This document shows positions 45,264-54,415 of a DNA stretch of 64,000 bases, in pieces. This DNA is from an uncultured Flavobacteriaceae bacterium (GTDB lineage Bacteria > Bacteroidota > Bacteroidia > Flavobacteriales > Flavobacteriaceae). Each line of letters begins with the position of its first letter. The first letter of the stretch is position 1. The translations under genes and the position numbers were made by a program. The notes below the pieces were generated by a model. That model saw only the letters and a list, made by a program, of their open reading frames with translations. It was not told the DNA's origin and did no database searches. The stretch covers positions 1 to 64,000 of the forward strand of contig CAJWLL010000008.1 in NCBI GenBank assembly GCA_913043275.1, read 5' to 3'.

Positions 45264-45988
45264 TAGTAACTCAAGCAAGGCTTCAAAGTACAAGACTACC
45301 CAAAAAAATCTTAAAGGAAATTAATGGGAAGAGTTTACTTCGAATTCATTTAAAGAGCTTAAGTAAATCAAAATACTATAAAAATCTAGTTGTAGCTACT
45401 ACCATGGAAAAAGGGATAAAAAAGATTATCGATTGCCTTAAAAGAATGTCTATAAAATACTATCAAGGAAGTGTCCATGATGTTTTAGATAGATATTATA
45501 GAGCATCTTTACCGCACAACCCAGATTATATTGTAAGAGTAACTTCAGATTGTCCTCTTATTGATGCTAGTTTGATGGATGAAATTATTGATTATGCAAT
45601 TGACAAAAACGTTGATTATGTTTCAAATAATTTAATTGAGCAATATCCAGATGGTCAAGATGTTGAAATTATATCCGCGAATGCTCTTCAAATTGCATGG
45701 GAAAGAGCAGAAAGTATTCATGACAGGGAAAATGTAACACCATTTATAAAAAATAATTCGACTTTTTTTGGTCATAATTTATTTACTTCTGAGAATTTCT
45801 CGTGCAATCAAAATTATAATCATATAAGAATGACAGTAGATGAACAGAGTGATTTTGATGCAATTAAGGTACTTATAAATAACTTGGGTTTTGGAAGAGA
45901 CTGGGGTACTTATACAAGGTTCATAGATGATAACCAATATCTATTTAAAAATCAACAAATAATTAGGAATGAGGGCAGTAAATTATAA
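45248..45988 (+). CDS. SpsF/PseF-like cytidylyltransferase
   Basis: A 246-residue protein. The nucleotide-binding start ILIVTQARLQSTRLPKKIL, the GSVHDVLDRYYRAS block and the metal-site VRVTSDCPLIDASLMDEII mark the cytidylyltransferase branch that includes SpsF and CMP-pseudaminate synthase PseF. It should activate a sugar acid with CTP. A related gene stands at 49720-50451, so the operon has two of this type plus a third, NeuA-like enzyme at 60328. Confidence 0.82.
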   Translation: MAKILIVTQARLQSTRLPKKILKEINGKSLLRIHLKSLSKSKYYKNLVVATTMEKGIKKIIDCLKRMSIKYYQGSVHDVLDRYYRASLPHNPDYIVRVTSDCPLIDASLMDEIIDYAIDKNVDYVSNNLIEQYPDGQDVEIISANALQIAWERAESIHDRENVTPFIKNNSTFFGHNLFTSENFSCNQNYNHIRMTVDEQSDFDAIKVLINNLGFGRDWGTYTRFIDDNQYLFKNQQIIRNEGSKL

Positions 45989-46002
45989 ATTTAGTTTAAG
46001 CT

Positions 46003-47313
46003 ATGGGAAAAGGACAAGATCTATATAAGTATGCAAAAAAATTAATACCTGGGGGGACAATGTTATTGTCAAAAAGACCCGAGATGTTCCTACCTGGGGG
46101 TTGGCCTTCATACTTTTCAAAAACAAAAGGTTGTTGTGTTTGGGATCTTGAGGGAACCAAATATACAGATGTGAGCATCATGGGCATTGGGACAAATACA
46201 TTGGGTTATTCACATCCAAAGGTAGACAGGGCAGTTTACAAGACAATAAAGAAAGGAAATTTAAGTACTTTAAATTGTCCAGAAGAGGTCATACTTGCAG
46301 AGAAATTAATTGAAATTAACCCGTGGGCAGATATGATTAGATATGCGAGGACTGGAGGGGAAGCAAATGCAATAGCAATAAGGATTGCAAGAGCTGCTTC
46401 AGGAAAAAATAAAGTGGCTATTTGTGGTTATCACGGCTGGCATGATTGGTATCTATCTGTTAACCATAATTCCAAAGGGGATTCTTTAAGTAATCATTTA
46501 CTGCCAGATATAGATACCCTAGGGGTTCCTGATGAACTAAAAAATACAGTTTTCCCTTTTCTATATAATAATTATGATCAACTTTTGAATATTGTAAATG
46601 AAAATGATATAGGAATTATTAAAATGGAGGTTGTAAGAAACATTCCTCCTGAGAAAAATTTTTTACAAAAGGTAAGGGCTCTATCAAAACAGAAAAATAT
46701 AATACTCATTTTTGATGAATGTACGTCTGGTTTTAGAGAAACATTTGGCGGTATTCATCAAAAATATAATGTAGAACCAGATATAGCCATGTACGGTAAG
46801 ACATTAGGAAATGGATATGCAATTACTGCTGTAGTTGGAAAGAGAGAAATTATGGAAGCTGCACAAAAAACCTTTATAAGCAGCACTTTTTGGACAGAGA
46901 GAATTGGTCCATCTGCCGCTATATCTTCTCTTGAAGTAATGAAAAAAGAAAGGTCATGGGAAAGGATATCAACTACTGGAGAAAGAATACAAAAAAATTG
47001 GAAGCTGATTTCTGAACGTCAAAAAATCAATATCAAAATACAAGGGATACCAGCATTATCCACATTTAGTTTTGAGCACTCAGATCACCTAAAGTTCAAA
47101 ACTTTTCTTTGTCAAGAACTTTTAAAAAATGGTTATTTGGGTACCACAGCATTTTATTCAAGTATCTCACATTCAGAAAAAATTTTAAATAGATATTTTG
47201 AGGTTTTAGAAGAGATATTTTATGAAATTTCGAAATGTATCAATGGGAGTGCAGATATTAATAATATGCTTAAATATCCCATTGCTCATTCTGGTTTCAG
47301 CCGTCTAAATTGA
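46003..47313 (+). CDS. Class III (glutamate-1-semialdehyde aminomutase-like) aminotransferase
   Basis: A 436-residue PLP enzyme. Features are KKLIPGGTMLLSKRPEMFLPG at the start, ARTGGEANAIAIRIARAAS, YHGWHDWYLS, FDECTSGFRETFGG and the PLP lysine Lys266 in MYGKTLGNGY. The fold is that of HemL-type aminomutases, but the context inside a nonulosonate operon suggests it aminates a sugar or sugar-derived aldehyde. It follows the cytidylyltransferase after 14 bases, and the next gene starts 2 bases after its stop. Confidence 0.8.
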   Translation: MGKGQDLYKYAKKLIPGGTMLLSKRPEMFLPGGWPSYFSKTKGCCVWDLEGTKYTDVSIMGIGTNTLGYSHPKVDRAVYKTIKKGNLSTLNCPEEVILAEKLIEINPWADMIRYARTGGEANAIAIRIARAASGKNKVAICGYHGWHDWYLSVNHNSKGDSLSNHLLPDIDTLGVPDELKNTVFPFLYNNYDQLLNIVNENDIGIIKMEVVRNIPPEKNFLQKVRALSKQKNIILIFDECTSGFRETFGGIHQKYNVEPDIAMYGKTLGNGYAITAVVGKREIMEAAQKTFISSTFWTERIGPSAAISSLEVMKKERSWERISTTGERIQKNWKLISERQKINIKIQGIPALSTFSFEHSDHLKFKTFLCQELLKNGYLGTTAFYSSISHSEKILNRYFEVLEEIFYEISKCINGSADINNMLKYPIAHSGFSRLN

Positions 47314-47315
47314 AA

Positions 47316-47876
47316 ATGGATACACAAAATTATTATACACTAAAAAAACAAAATTTTCAATTTGGTATTTATAAATTAATTCCAATTCGGTTTGAAGATC
47401 GATATAAAATAATGGAATGGCGTAATGAGCAATTATATCATTTACGCCAACCAAAACCACTCACAAAATCAGAACAGGATTATTATTTTAAAAATGTAGT
47501 AATACCCCAGAAAACACAAAAAACCCCAGACCAAATATTATTTAGTTTTTTAAAAAAAGATAACCTGGTTGCTTACGGCGGATTGGTTCACATAAATTGG
47601 ATTGACAAAGATGCTGAAATCTCGTTTGTAATTAAAACATCTATTGAAAAGAATAATTTTATAAGTTTTTGGAATATCTATTTAAAACTCATCGAAGATG
47701 TTGCATTTAATTTTTTAAAATTCAAAAAAATTTATATTTATTCTTTTGATGTTAGACCGTTACTTTACAATATAACAAAACAAAATAATTATAAACATGA
47801 GTCTACTTTAGAGCAACACGTAAAAGTTGAAAATATTTTTGTAGATGTACATATTCATTCTAAATTAAAACAGTGA
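47316..47876 (+). CDS. GNAT N-acetyltransferase, PseH-like
   Basis: A 186-residue acetyltransferase starting at ATG 47316; an in-frame TTG at 47310 overlaps the previous stop. LIPIRFEDRYKIMEWRNEQLYHLRQ and the later ISFVI and FKKIYIYSFDVRPLLYNITKQNNY give a GNAT fold of the RimJ-like kind used by PseH. PseH acetylates the 4-amino group in the pseudaminic pathway. The position between PseC/aminotransferase and the PseI-like gene supports that reading. Confidence 0.7.
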   Translation: MDTQNYYTLKKQNFQFGIYKLIPIRFEDRYKIMEWRNEQLYHLRQPKPLTKSEQDYYFKNVVIPQKTQKTPDQILFSFLKKDNLVAYGGLVHINWIDKDAEISFVIKTSIEKNNFISFWNIYLKLIEDVAFNFLKFKKIYIYSFDVRPLLYNITKQNNYKHESTLEQHVKVENIFVDVHIHSKLKQ

Positions 47877-48517
47877 AGAATTTAAAAATTCAAATATTGA
47901 TCGATAATCCAAATTCATGGATGTGGCAATATGTAGATAGAATCGAAAGTGAAATTTTAAAATACAACTCTTATTGTGAAATAATCGATAAATCTAAAAA
48001 GGTAAAAAAAGGTGATATATTAATTCTCTTATCATGTGAACAAATATTCAAAAAATTAAATCTTAATAAATTCAATTTAGTCGTTCATGCGAGTAATTTG
48101 CCAAGAGGTAAAGGATTTTCACCTGTAACATGGCAAGTTTTAGAGGGGAAAAATAAAATTCCAATTTGTTTGTTAGAAGCAGATGAAAAAGTAGATTCGG
48201 GAGGTATATTTTTTAAAGATTATATTGAACTTGAAGGACACGAATTAATTAATGAAATAAGGGAAAAGCAGTTTTTTAAAACACTAGAACTAATTACAAG
48301 ATTTATAAATGGCAAGGATTATCCAAAAAAAACCTTACAATCTGGTGTAGAATCATTTTACAGAAGAAGAAATAAAGAAGATAGTATTATTGATACAAAT
48401 CAAACGATATCTTCATTATTTAATAAATTAAGAACTGTGGACAATATTAGGTATCCTGCATATTTCAATTTTAAAGGGTATAAGTATTTGATAAAAATTG
48501 AAAAAATTAAAAATTAA
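47873..48517 (+). CDS. Formyltransferase-fold protein
   Basis: A 214-residue protein starting at GTG 47873, overlapping the acetyltransferase stop by 4 bases. It has the methionyl-tRNA formyltransferase N-terminal fold: LVVHASNLPRGKGFSPVTWQVLEG and EADEKVDSGGIFF carry the catalytic His and Asp. The usual Asn two residues before His is Val here. Proteins with this LPxGKG pattern occur in nonulosonate clusters and probably formylate an amino sugar or act in its processing; activity without the Asn is uncertain. Confidence 0.72.
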   Translation: MKNLKIQILIDNPNSWMWQYVDRIESEILKYNSYCEIIDKSKKVKKGDILILLSCEQIFKKLNLNKFNLVVHASNLPRGKGFSPVTWQVLEGKNKIPICLLEADEKVDSGGIFFKDYIELEGHELINEIREKQFFKTLELITRFINGKDYPKKTLQSGVESFYRRRNKEDSIIDTNQTISSLFNKLRTVDNIRYPAYFNFKGYKYLIKIEKIKN

Positions 48518-48688
48518 TACTTTTAAACTTAAAACTTTCTTTTGACCGAAGCTAATCTAATATTGAGTTCAAATTCTATTTATCATAGTTTATTGAAAAA
48601 CTTAAATTTAAAATCAGATCTTGAATGGGTTTATTTAGACAATAAAAATTTGATGAAGCGTTCCAAATAATTAGAACAAAATATTAAA
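48518..48688 (+). other. Intergenic segment with a decayed coding fragment
   Basis: Within this gap, 48541-48669 can be read as about 42 codons without an ATG start (TTG 48541; LTEANLILSSNSIYHSLLKN ... WVYLDNKNLMKRSK). The composition is protein-like but the family is not recognised. Since every other junction in the operon is tight, the gap may be what remains of a lost gene. Confidence 0.35.
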
Positions 48689-49723
48689 ATGGATTTTAAT
48701 TTTAAAAGGGTATTTATAGTAGCAGAATTATCTGCTAATCATGGAGGTGATATAAATATAGCTATTGATTCAATAAAAGCAGCAAAAAAATCTGGAGCGG
48801 ATGCTATTAAATTACAGACCTATACTCCAAATACTATGACCATTGATTCAAAAAAAAAAGATTTTATAGTAAATGGTGGAAGTATATGGGATGGTCAAAC
48901 TTTTTTTGACTTGTATGAAAAAGCACATACTCCATGGGAATGGCATTTTGAACTTTTTAAAGTTGCCAGAGAAGAAGGACTAGAGTATTTTTCAACACCC
49001 TTTGATAAAAAAGCTGTTGATTTGCTCGAAGAGTTGGATAATCCTATTTATAAAATTGCTTCATTTGAAATAAATGATATACCTCTAATAAAATATGTAG
49101 CATCAAAAGGTAAACCCATGATATTATCTACAGGAGTTGCTACTATTGAAGACATTAAATTAGCGCTTGATACAATTAGAGCTGAAGGTAATAACCAAAT
49201 AGCATTATTAAAATGCACTTCCAGCTATCCTGCCCCTATAAATGAAGCCAATTTACTAATGATTAGGGACTTTAAACAAAAATTTAAAGTAGTCACAGGT
49301 CTTTCTGATCATACAATAAGTAATACTTCTGCTATTGTAGCAACCTCGCTTGGGGCAAAAATTATCGAAAAGCATTTTATTCTGGACAAATCTATTGGAG
49401 GACCTGATGCTTCATTTTCACTTGATGCGAAAGAATTCTCCAACATGGTTAATGCAGTAAGAGAAACTGAATCAGCAATTGGTGAAATAGATTACGAACT
49501 TACCAAAAAGCAAAAGTTAGGAAAAATATTTTCAAGATCTTTATATGTTGTCAAGGATTCAAATAAAGGTGAAATAATTACAGATGAAAATATACGGTCT
49601 ATAAGGCCAGGATTTGGAGGACATCCAAAATATTTGGATAAATTAATTGGGAAACAATTTAAAAATAATTTTAAAAGAGGCGATAGATTTACAAATGATG
49701 ATATTAAGGGTCATTTAAAATGA
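48689..49723 (+). CDS. pseI: PseI/NeuB-family nonulosonic acid synthase
   Basis: A 344-residue synthase condensing an amino-hexose with phosphoenolpyruvate. The barrel starts FIVAELSANHGGDINIAIDSI and has KLQTYTPNTMT, YFSTPFDKKAVDLLEEL, YKIASFEINDIPLI, LLKCTSSYPAP, GLSDHT and IIEKHFILDKSIGGPDASFSL. The last 60 residues are the SAF (antifreeze-like) domain. The SANH start and TPWEWH segment favour the pseudaminic acid (PseI) branch over sialic acid NeuB. It overlaps the cytidylyltransferase gene by ATGA. Confidence 0.85.
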   Translation: MDFNFKRVFIVAELSANHGGDINIAIDSIKAAKKSGADAIKLQTYTPNTMTIDSKKKDFIVNGGSIWDGQTFFDLYEKAHTPWEWHFELFKVAREEGLEYFSTPFDKKAVDLLEELDNPIYKIASFEINDIPLIKYVASKGKPMILSTGVATIEDIKLALDTIRAEGNNQIALLKCTSSYPAPINEANLLMIRDFKQKFKVVTGLSDHTISNTSAIVATSLGAKIIEKHFILDKSIGGPDASFSLDAKEFSNMVNAVRETESAIGEIDYELTKKQKLGKIFSRSLYVVKDSNKGEIITDENIRSIRPGFGGHPKYLDKLIGKQFKNNFKRGDRFTNDDIKGHLK

Positions 49724-50451
49724 AAAAGATAGCTGCTATAATTGAAGCTCGAATGACATCAAGTAGACTTCCAGGTAAAGTCCTACTAGAATCAGGAATT
49801 AATAAACCGCTATTACTTTGTTTAATTGAAAGAATTAGAAAAGTAAAAAACATTGATCAAATAATAATTGCAACAACAACGAATAGTCAGGATAACAAAA
49901 TTGTAGAATTTTGTAAAGAAAATAAAATCAATTTTTTTAGAGGGAGTGAAAACGATGTTATGGCTAGAGTTTTAAATGCCTCACTAAAATTTGAAGTTGA
50001 TATTATTATTGAAATTACAGGTGATTGCCCAATTATAGACCCTGAAATAATAAGCTTAGTTTTAAACACACATTTAGAAAACCAATATGACTACACTTCT
50101 AATTGCAATTTTAGATCTTTTCCAGACGGCATGGATGTGCAAGTTTTTTCGACTAAAATACTTTCAAATTCATATAAATTAGTAAAAACTAAATTGGAAA
50201 AAGAGCATGTAACTTTAGAAATAAGAAAGTCATCTAAATATTCTAAAATCAATTTAGTAGCTCCACAAAATTATTTTTTACCAGACCTAGGACTAACTTT
50301 AGATGAAGAAGGAGATTATCTTTTGATTTCTTCTTTGTTCAAACACTTTAAAAATAATGATTTTGGGTTGAAACAAATTTTAGATTTCCTTAAAGAAAAG
50401 AATCAACTCATAGAACTTAACAAAAATGTGGTTAGAAAAGGAGACACTTAA
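49720..50451 (+). CDS. SpsF-like cytidylyltransferase
   Basis: A 243-residue enzyme of the same branch as the gene at 45248: AAIIEARMTSSRLPGKVLL, GSENDVMARVLNAS and IEITGDCPIIDPEIISLVL. As the partner directly behind the PseI-like gene it is the better candidate for activating that nonulosonic acid to its CMP form. The start overlaps the PseI stop and its own end overlaps the next gene by 26 bases. Confidence 0.82.
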   Translation: MKKIAAIIEARMTSSRLPGKVLLESGINKPLLLCLIERIRKVKNIDQIIIATTTNSQDNKIVEFCKENKINFFRGSENDVMARVLNASLKFEVDIIIEITGDCPIIDPEIISLVLNTHLENQYDYTSNCNFRSFPDGMDVQVFSTKILSNSYKLVKTKLEKEHVTLEIRKSSKYSKINLVAPQNYFLPDLGLTLDEEGDYLLISSLFKHFKNNDFGLKQILDFLKEKNQLIELNKNVVRKGDT

Positions 50452-51316
50452 AAACACAAAACTAGGAGTAATTTTATGTGACGCGGGAGGTACCTTCCAT
50501 ACCATTTCATTGTTGGAGGAATTTAAAATAAAACCGAATTTTTATTGTGATGGACCTTCACTTGAAATTCTTAAATTTTCAGAGCCAAAGAAATCTCTCA
50601 AACAATTTATCAGTGATAATGATTTAATTTTGACATCTAATAGCTGGTCTTCAGATATTGAACTCAGAGCTATTAAGGAGGCAAAACATAAAGGGAAGAA
50701 AGTATTTACAGTCCTAGACCATGTTGTTAATTTCGATAATAGATTTATTTTAAATGGCGAACTTTTATTACCAGATTCTATCATCTTATTTGACAATGAA
50801 TCATTTATAAAAGCTAAAGAAATTTTTGGGAAATATGATGTCAGTTTATATCAGTGCAAATCAAATTATTTTTTAAATAAATTTCTTAATGAAATAAAAA
50901 TCAACAGTCCGAAAAAAAACTTTATACTTTATATAGATGAACCTATTAAGGATCACTATGAAAAAATGTTAAAAAATAAATTTGAATATAGGGGCTTTAA
51001 TGAATACACAGGAATAAATTTTTTTATGGAGAAAATAAAAGAGACAAAGTTTGAAAAATTTAATATTGACATTAAATTACACCCATCTTCAAAAGCCAAC
51101 AAATATGACTATTTAAGGCATGATCAAATTAAAATTTTGAATCCAAAAATAAAATTTGAGAGTATAATATCTGCATATAATTTTGTAGTTGGCTATGAAT
51201 CAATGGCCCTTTATCTTGCAACTAAAATTGAGCCAAGAATTAATGTCTATTCATTAATCCCTCCTTTCGTAAAAGACAAAAATATTTTTAACTTAAACTC
51301 TTTTTATGATCTTTAA
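50426..51316 (+). CDS. Putative GT-B type glycosyltransferase
   Basis: A 296-residue protein of uncertain family. The N-terminal half has Rossmann-like features (LGVILCDAGGTFHTISLLEEF; IEKAKHKGKKVFTVLDHV-like segment). The C-terminal half has DIKLHPSSKANKYDYL and YNFVVGYESMALYLATKI, reminiscent of the HP and S/T-containing motifs of polysialyl- and CMP-sugar transferases. Being next to the CMP-sugar genes, it may transfer the nonulosonic acid. A role as the missing PseG hydrolase is another possibility. Confidence is moderate that it is a real gene, low for function. Confidence 0.5.
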   Translation: MWLEKETLKNTKLGVILCDAGGTFHTISLLEEFKIKPNFYCDGPSLEILKFSEPKKSLKQFISDNDLILTSNSWSSDIELRAIKEAKHKGKKVFTVLDHVVNFDNRFILNGELLLPDSIILFDNESFIKAKEIFGKYDVSLYQCKSNYFLNKFLNEIKINSPKKNFILYIDEPIKDHYEKMLKNKFEYRGFNEYTGINFFMEKIKETKFEKFNIDIKLHPSSKANKYDYLRHDQIKILNPKIKFESIISAYNFVVGYESMALYLATKIEPRINVYSLIPPFVKDKNIFNLNSFYDL

Positions 51317-52256
51317 CGTTGCTTTGTTTGGTTTAGGGAATGTGGGATTTAAATACGATAAATATGCCAAAAATAAATCTTATTTAACTCATTATTCAAC
51401 AATTAAAAACCTAGATGGTTTTAAGCTTAGCTTAGCTATTGACAATGACAAAAATAATAGAAAAGAATTTGAAAAAATTACCAAGATCAAAGCAATTTCT
51501 ACAGATGAATTACCAAGAGGGAATAAAAAAATTGATATAGTAATAATAGCAACACCACTTAAAACTCATATTGAGATAATTAAAAAGGCAGTTATTTTGA
51601 AGCCTAAGTTTATCTTATGTGAAAAACCTCTTTCTTTATCAAATATTGAAACAAAGGATATAATTAAGTTATGTTCCTTTAACAAAATTAATTTGGAACT
51701 TAATTATTTTAGAAGATTTGAAAAATCAGCTGTAGAAATTAAAAAAAAATTAAACAACATTTCTTTTTTTAGAGCGACGGTCTTTTATTCTAATGGATTT
51801 ATTAATAACGGATCTCACTTTTTAGATCTAATAACCTATTGGTTTGGGAAACCAAAAAACATTTTTTTGAAAAAACAAAACGGAATATTAACAAAGTCTT
51901 ACAAAGATTATGACCTGGATTTTGAATTAAATTATGGGATTGGGGATGTGAATTTCTTTTCTTGGAAAGAAAATCTTTATTCAAACTATAGCATAAGAAT
52001 TTATACAGATTTATTTAAAATAGACTACGATATTAACGGTTATAAAACTACAATGCATAGTAGGATTGATGATCCAGAATATAAAGGTTTTAAAAGATTA
52101 AATGAGGAATCAATAATCATCAAAAATAATTTAAGTAATGGGTTTAAGCCTATATACTTAAAAATTTATTCTAACATGGAGAAAATGGTTGAAACGGATT
52201 TTAATAAAATTCAAATTGTGCCAAAAATAATTAATCGAATTTTAAAACAAATATGA
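51306..52256 (+). CDS. Gfo/Idh/MocA family oxidoreductase
   Basis: A 316-residue NAD(P)-dependent oxidoreductase. VALFGLGNVGFKYDKYA is the Rossmann start, ILCEKPLSLSNIET carries the catalytic-type Glu-Lys-Pro, and NNGSHFLDLITYWFG includes the conserved His. Members oxidize or reduce ring positions of sugars. It overlaps neighbours on both sides by 11 and 4 bases and likely works with the following DegT aminotransferase, an oxidation-then-transamination pair. Confidence 0.8.
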   Translation: MIFNVALFGLGNVGFKYDKYAKNKSYLTHYSTIKNLDGFKLSLAIDNDKNNRKEFEKITKIKAISTDELPRGNKKIDIVIIATPLKTHIEIIKKAVILKPKFILCEKPLSLSNIETKDIIKLCSFNKINLELNYFRRFEKSAVEIKKKLNNISFFRATVFYSNGFINNGSHFLDLITYWFGKPKNIFLKKQNGILTKSYKDYDLDFELNYGIGDVNFFSWKENLYSNYSIRIYTDLFKIDYDINGYKTTMHSRIDDPEYKGFKRLNEESIIIKNNLSNGFKPIYLKIYSNMEKMVETDFNKIQIVPKIINRILKQI

Positions 52257-53530
52257 AAAATAGACTAGCCATCCTTGGAGGAGAAAAAACTATAAACCAT
52301 TCTTTCAAAAGGTTTAATACAATTGGTGATGAAGAAATAAATGCGGTGGTTAAAGTCATGAAATCAGGTGTGCTATCAAGCTTTTTGGGATCCTGGTCTC
52401 CCGAATTTTATGGAGGGAAATATGTCAAAGCTTTAGAAAAAGCTTTTGAAAAAAAATATAATGTTAAATATGCGTTAGCCGTTAACTCATGGACCTCAGG
52501 ACTAATATGTGCAGTTGGAGCTCTTGATATAGAGCCAGGCGATGAGATTATTTTAACTCCTTTTACTATGTGCGCTTGTGCTTCAGCAATAATACATTGG
52601 AATGCAATACCAGTATTCGTAGATATAGATGAAGACACTTTTAATATTGACCCTAGCTTAATTGAAAATCACATCACAAAAAAAACAAAAGCAATAATAG
52701 CTGTTGATATTTTTGGACATCCATGTGAAATATCAAAAATTATGAGAATTGCAAAAAAACATAATCTTAAAGTTATTTCTGATTCAGCTCAATCACCGTG
52801 GTCCAAAAATCAAGATAGGGTAATTGGAACACAATCTGATATTGGTGGATACAGTCTAAATTATCACAAACATATCCATACCGGTGAAGGTGGAATAATA
52901 GTTACAAATGATCAAAATTATTATCAAAGAATGGCACTAATACGGAATCATGCTGAAGCAGTTGTTGGTGATATGGGGAGAATGGATCTAAACAACATGA
53001 TTGGATATAATTTTAGAATGGGTGAAATAGAAGCTGCTATTGGTATAGAACAATTAAAAAAATTAGAAAGCATCGTTCAGAGAAAACAGGAAATATGCAA
53101 TTTATTATCACAAGGGCTAAGTTTCTTGGATGGGCTTATCACCCCATATATAAATAAAAAAAATACACATTCATTCTATGTTTATCCCATAAAATTAGAT
53201 AAGTTAAAAATAAGGGTATCTAGAGAAAGAATAGTTGAAGCATTAATTGAAGAAGGAATATATGAAGGATTAGCAAATGGTTACGTAAATCTTCATTTAC
53301 TACCAATTTTTCAAAAAAAAATTGCATATGGTAAAAGTGGTTATCCTTGGAATTTAACCCAAAACGGAAAAACCATTTCATATAAAAAAGGAATTTGTCC
53401 TGTCGCAGAAAAACTCCAAGATGAGACTTTAATAATGTTTGAGGTTTGTTTATTTGAACTTTCAAACTCAGATATAGAGTTAATTATCAAAGCTTTTAAA
53501 AAAGTATGGAAAAACCTAGATAAACTGTGA
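52253..53530 (+). CDS. DegT/DnrJ/EryC1/StrS aminotransferase
   Basis: A 425-residue PLP enzyme with a long N-terminus. Features are LAVNSWTSGLICAVGAL, ILTPFTMCACASAI, SDSAQSPWSKNQ and the PLP lysine Lys206 in SLNYHKHIHTGEGG. It is distinct from the PseC at 43236, being longer and with NYHKHIHTGEGG in place of SFHPVK. It should aminate a keto-sugar, probably the product of the adjacent Gfo/Idh oxidoreductase. Confidence 0.85.
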   Translation: MKNRLAILGGEKTINHSFKRFNTIGDEEINAVVKVMKSGVLSSFLGSWSPEFYGGKYVKALEKAFEKKYNVKYALAVNSWTSGLICAVGALDIEPGDEIILTPFTMCACASAIIHWNAIPVFVDIDEDTFNIDPSLIENHITKKTKAIIAVDIFGHPCEISKIMRIAKKHNLKVISDSAQSPWSKNQDRVIGTQSDIGGYSLNYHKHIHTGEGGIIVTNDQNYYQRMALIRNHAEAVVGDMGRMDLNNMIGYNFRMGEIEAAIGIEQLKKLESIVQRKQEICNLLSQGLSFLDGLITPYINKKNTHSFYVYPIKLDKLKIRVSRERIVEALIEEGIYEGLANGYVNLHLLPIFQKKIAYGKSGYPWNLTQNGKTISYKKGICPVAEKLQDETLIMFEVCLFELSNSDIELIIKAFKKVWKNLDKL

Positions 53531-53702
53531 ATATAATACTAATTAATAAAGCAGAAGATTTTTCAAAGATTAATGAAATCAATGCAGATCTCGCTTAGAC
53601 AAAGTATACTGGTGTAAAAGTCTTAGAAAATTAAAACTTTAAATACAGTAACAAAGCTAAAACCTAAATAAAATTTAGAAAAGGCCTAGCATAAAATAAC
53701 TT
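53531..53702 (+). other. Gap with a broken coding remnant
   Basis: From 53528 the frame reads VNIILINKAEDFSKINEINA followed by DLA, then an in-frame TAG at 53598, and continues TKYTGVKVLEN before a second stop. It looks like the remains of a small gene and precedes the formyltransferase ATG by about 100 bases. The family is not recognised. Confidence 0.3.
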
Positions 53703-54380
53703 ATGGAAATATCATTAATAATGAATCAAAATTCATATGTTGGAAGAGAATACTTAGAGGCATTGAAAAAAGAAGACATAAAAGTAGATGTGTTATCTAT
53801 TGGCCTACATCCAGAGAGAGATTTAATAGAGGAAGAACGTTGCGGTAAATTATGGTCTCCAAAAGACCAAGTGAGTTTAGCCAAATACCATTATTTCTAT
53901 AATTTCCCCCACTTAAAATCAAAACAACTAAATAGGTTTTTAATTATGAAAAAATACGATTTGGGGATCCAAGGAGGTACAGATATAATAAAGGAAAATA
54001 TCATTGATAAATACAAATTAGGTATCTTAAATTTTCACCCAGGTCTTCTCCCTCAATATAGAGGTTGTAGTGCACCAGAATGGCAAATTTACGAAAATAA
54101 AAATGTTTATTCGACTTGTCATATTATTGATAAAGGAATTGATACAGGCAAAATTGTTGCAAAAAAACAATTAAACACAAATTATAAAAGCTATTACCAT
54201 TTTAGAGCATCTATATATAAAGAAATTTCTATTTTCTTAGTTAATACAATTAAGAATATTATAGAAAATAAGGGTTTTGTTAATAAACCATATAATCAGG
54301 AGGAGAAAATAGCAGTTTATAGAAAATATATTGGAAAAAAAAAAATTGACTACATCAAAAAAAATTATTTCAATGAGTAA
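53703..54380 (+). CDS. Formyltransferase family protein
   Basis: A 225-residue protein with the formyltransferase catalytic set intact: Asn and His in LGILNFHPGLLPQYRGCSAPEW and Asp in DKGIDTGKIV. It is shorter than methionyl-tRNA formyltransferase and lacks the tRNA-binding C-terminal domain. It is therefore more likely a sugar N-formyltransferase using 10-formyl-tetrahydrofolate on an amino sugar made by the preceding aminotransferase. Confidence 0.78.
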   Translation: MEISLIMNQNSYVGREYLEALKKEDIKVDVLSIGLHPERDLIEEERCGKLWSPKDQVSLAKYHYFYNFPHLKSKQLNRFLIMKKYDLGIQGGTDIIKENIIDKYKLGILNFHPGLLPQYRGCSAPEWQIYENKNVYSTCHIIDKGIDTGKIVAKKQLNTNYKSYYHFRASIYKEISIFLVNTIKNIIENKGFVNKPYNQEEKIAVYRKYIGKKKIDYIKKNYFNE

Positions 54381-54415
54381 AATTTGACAAATTTTATAAA
54401 AAATTATAGTTAACG

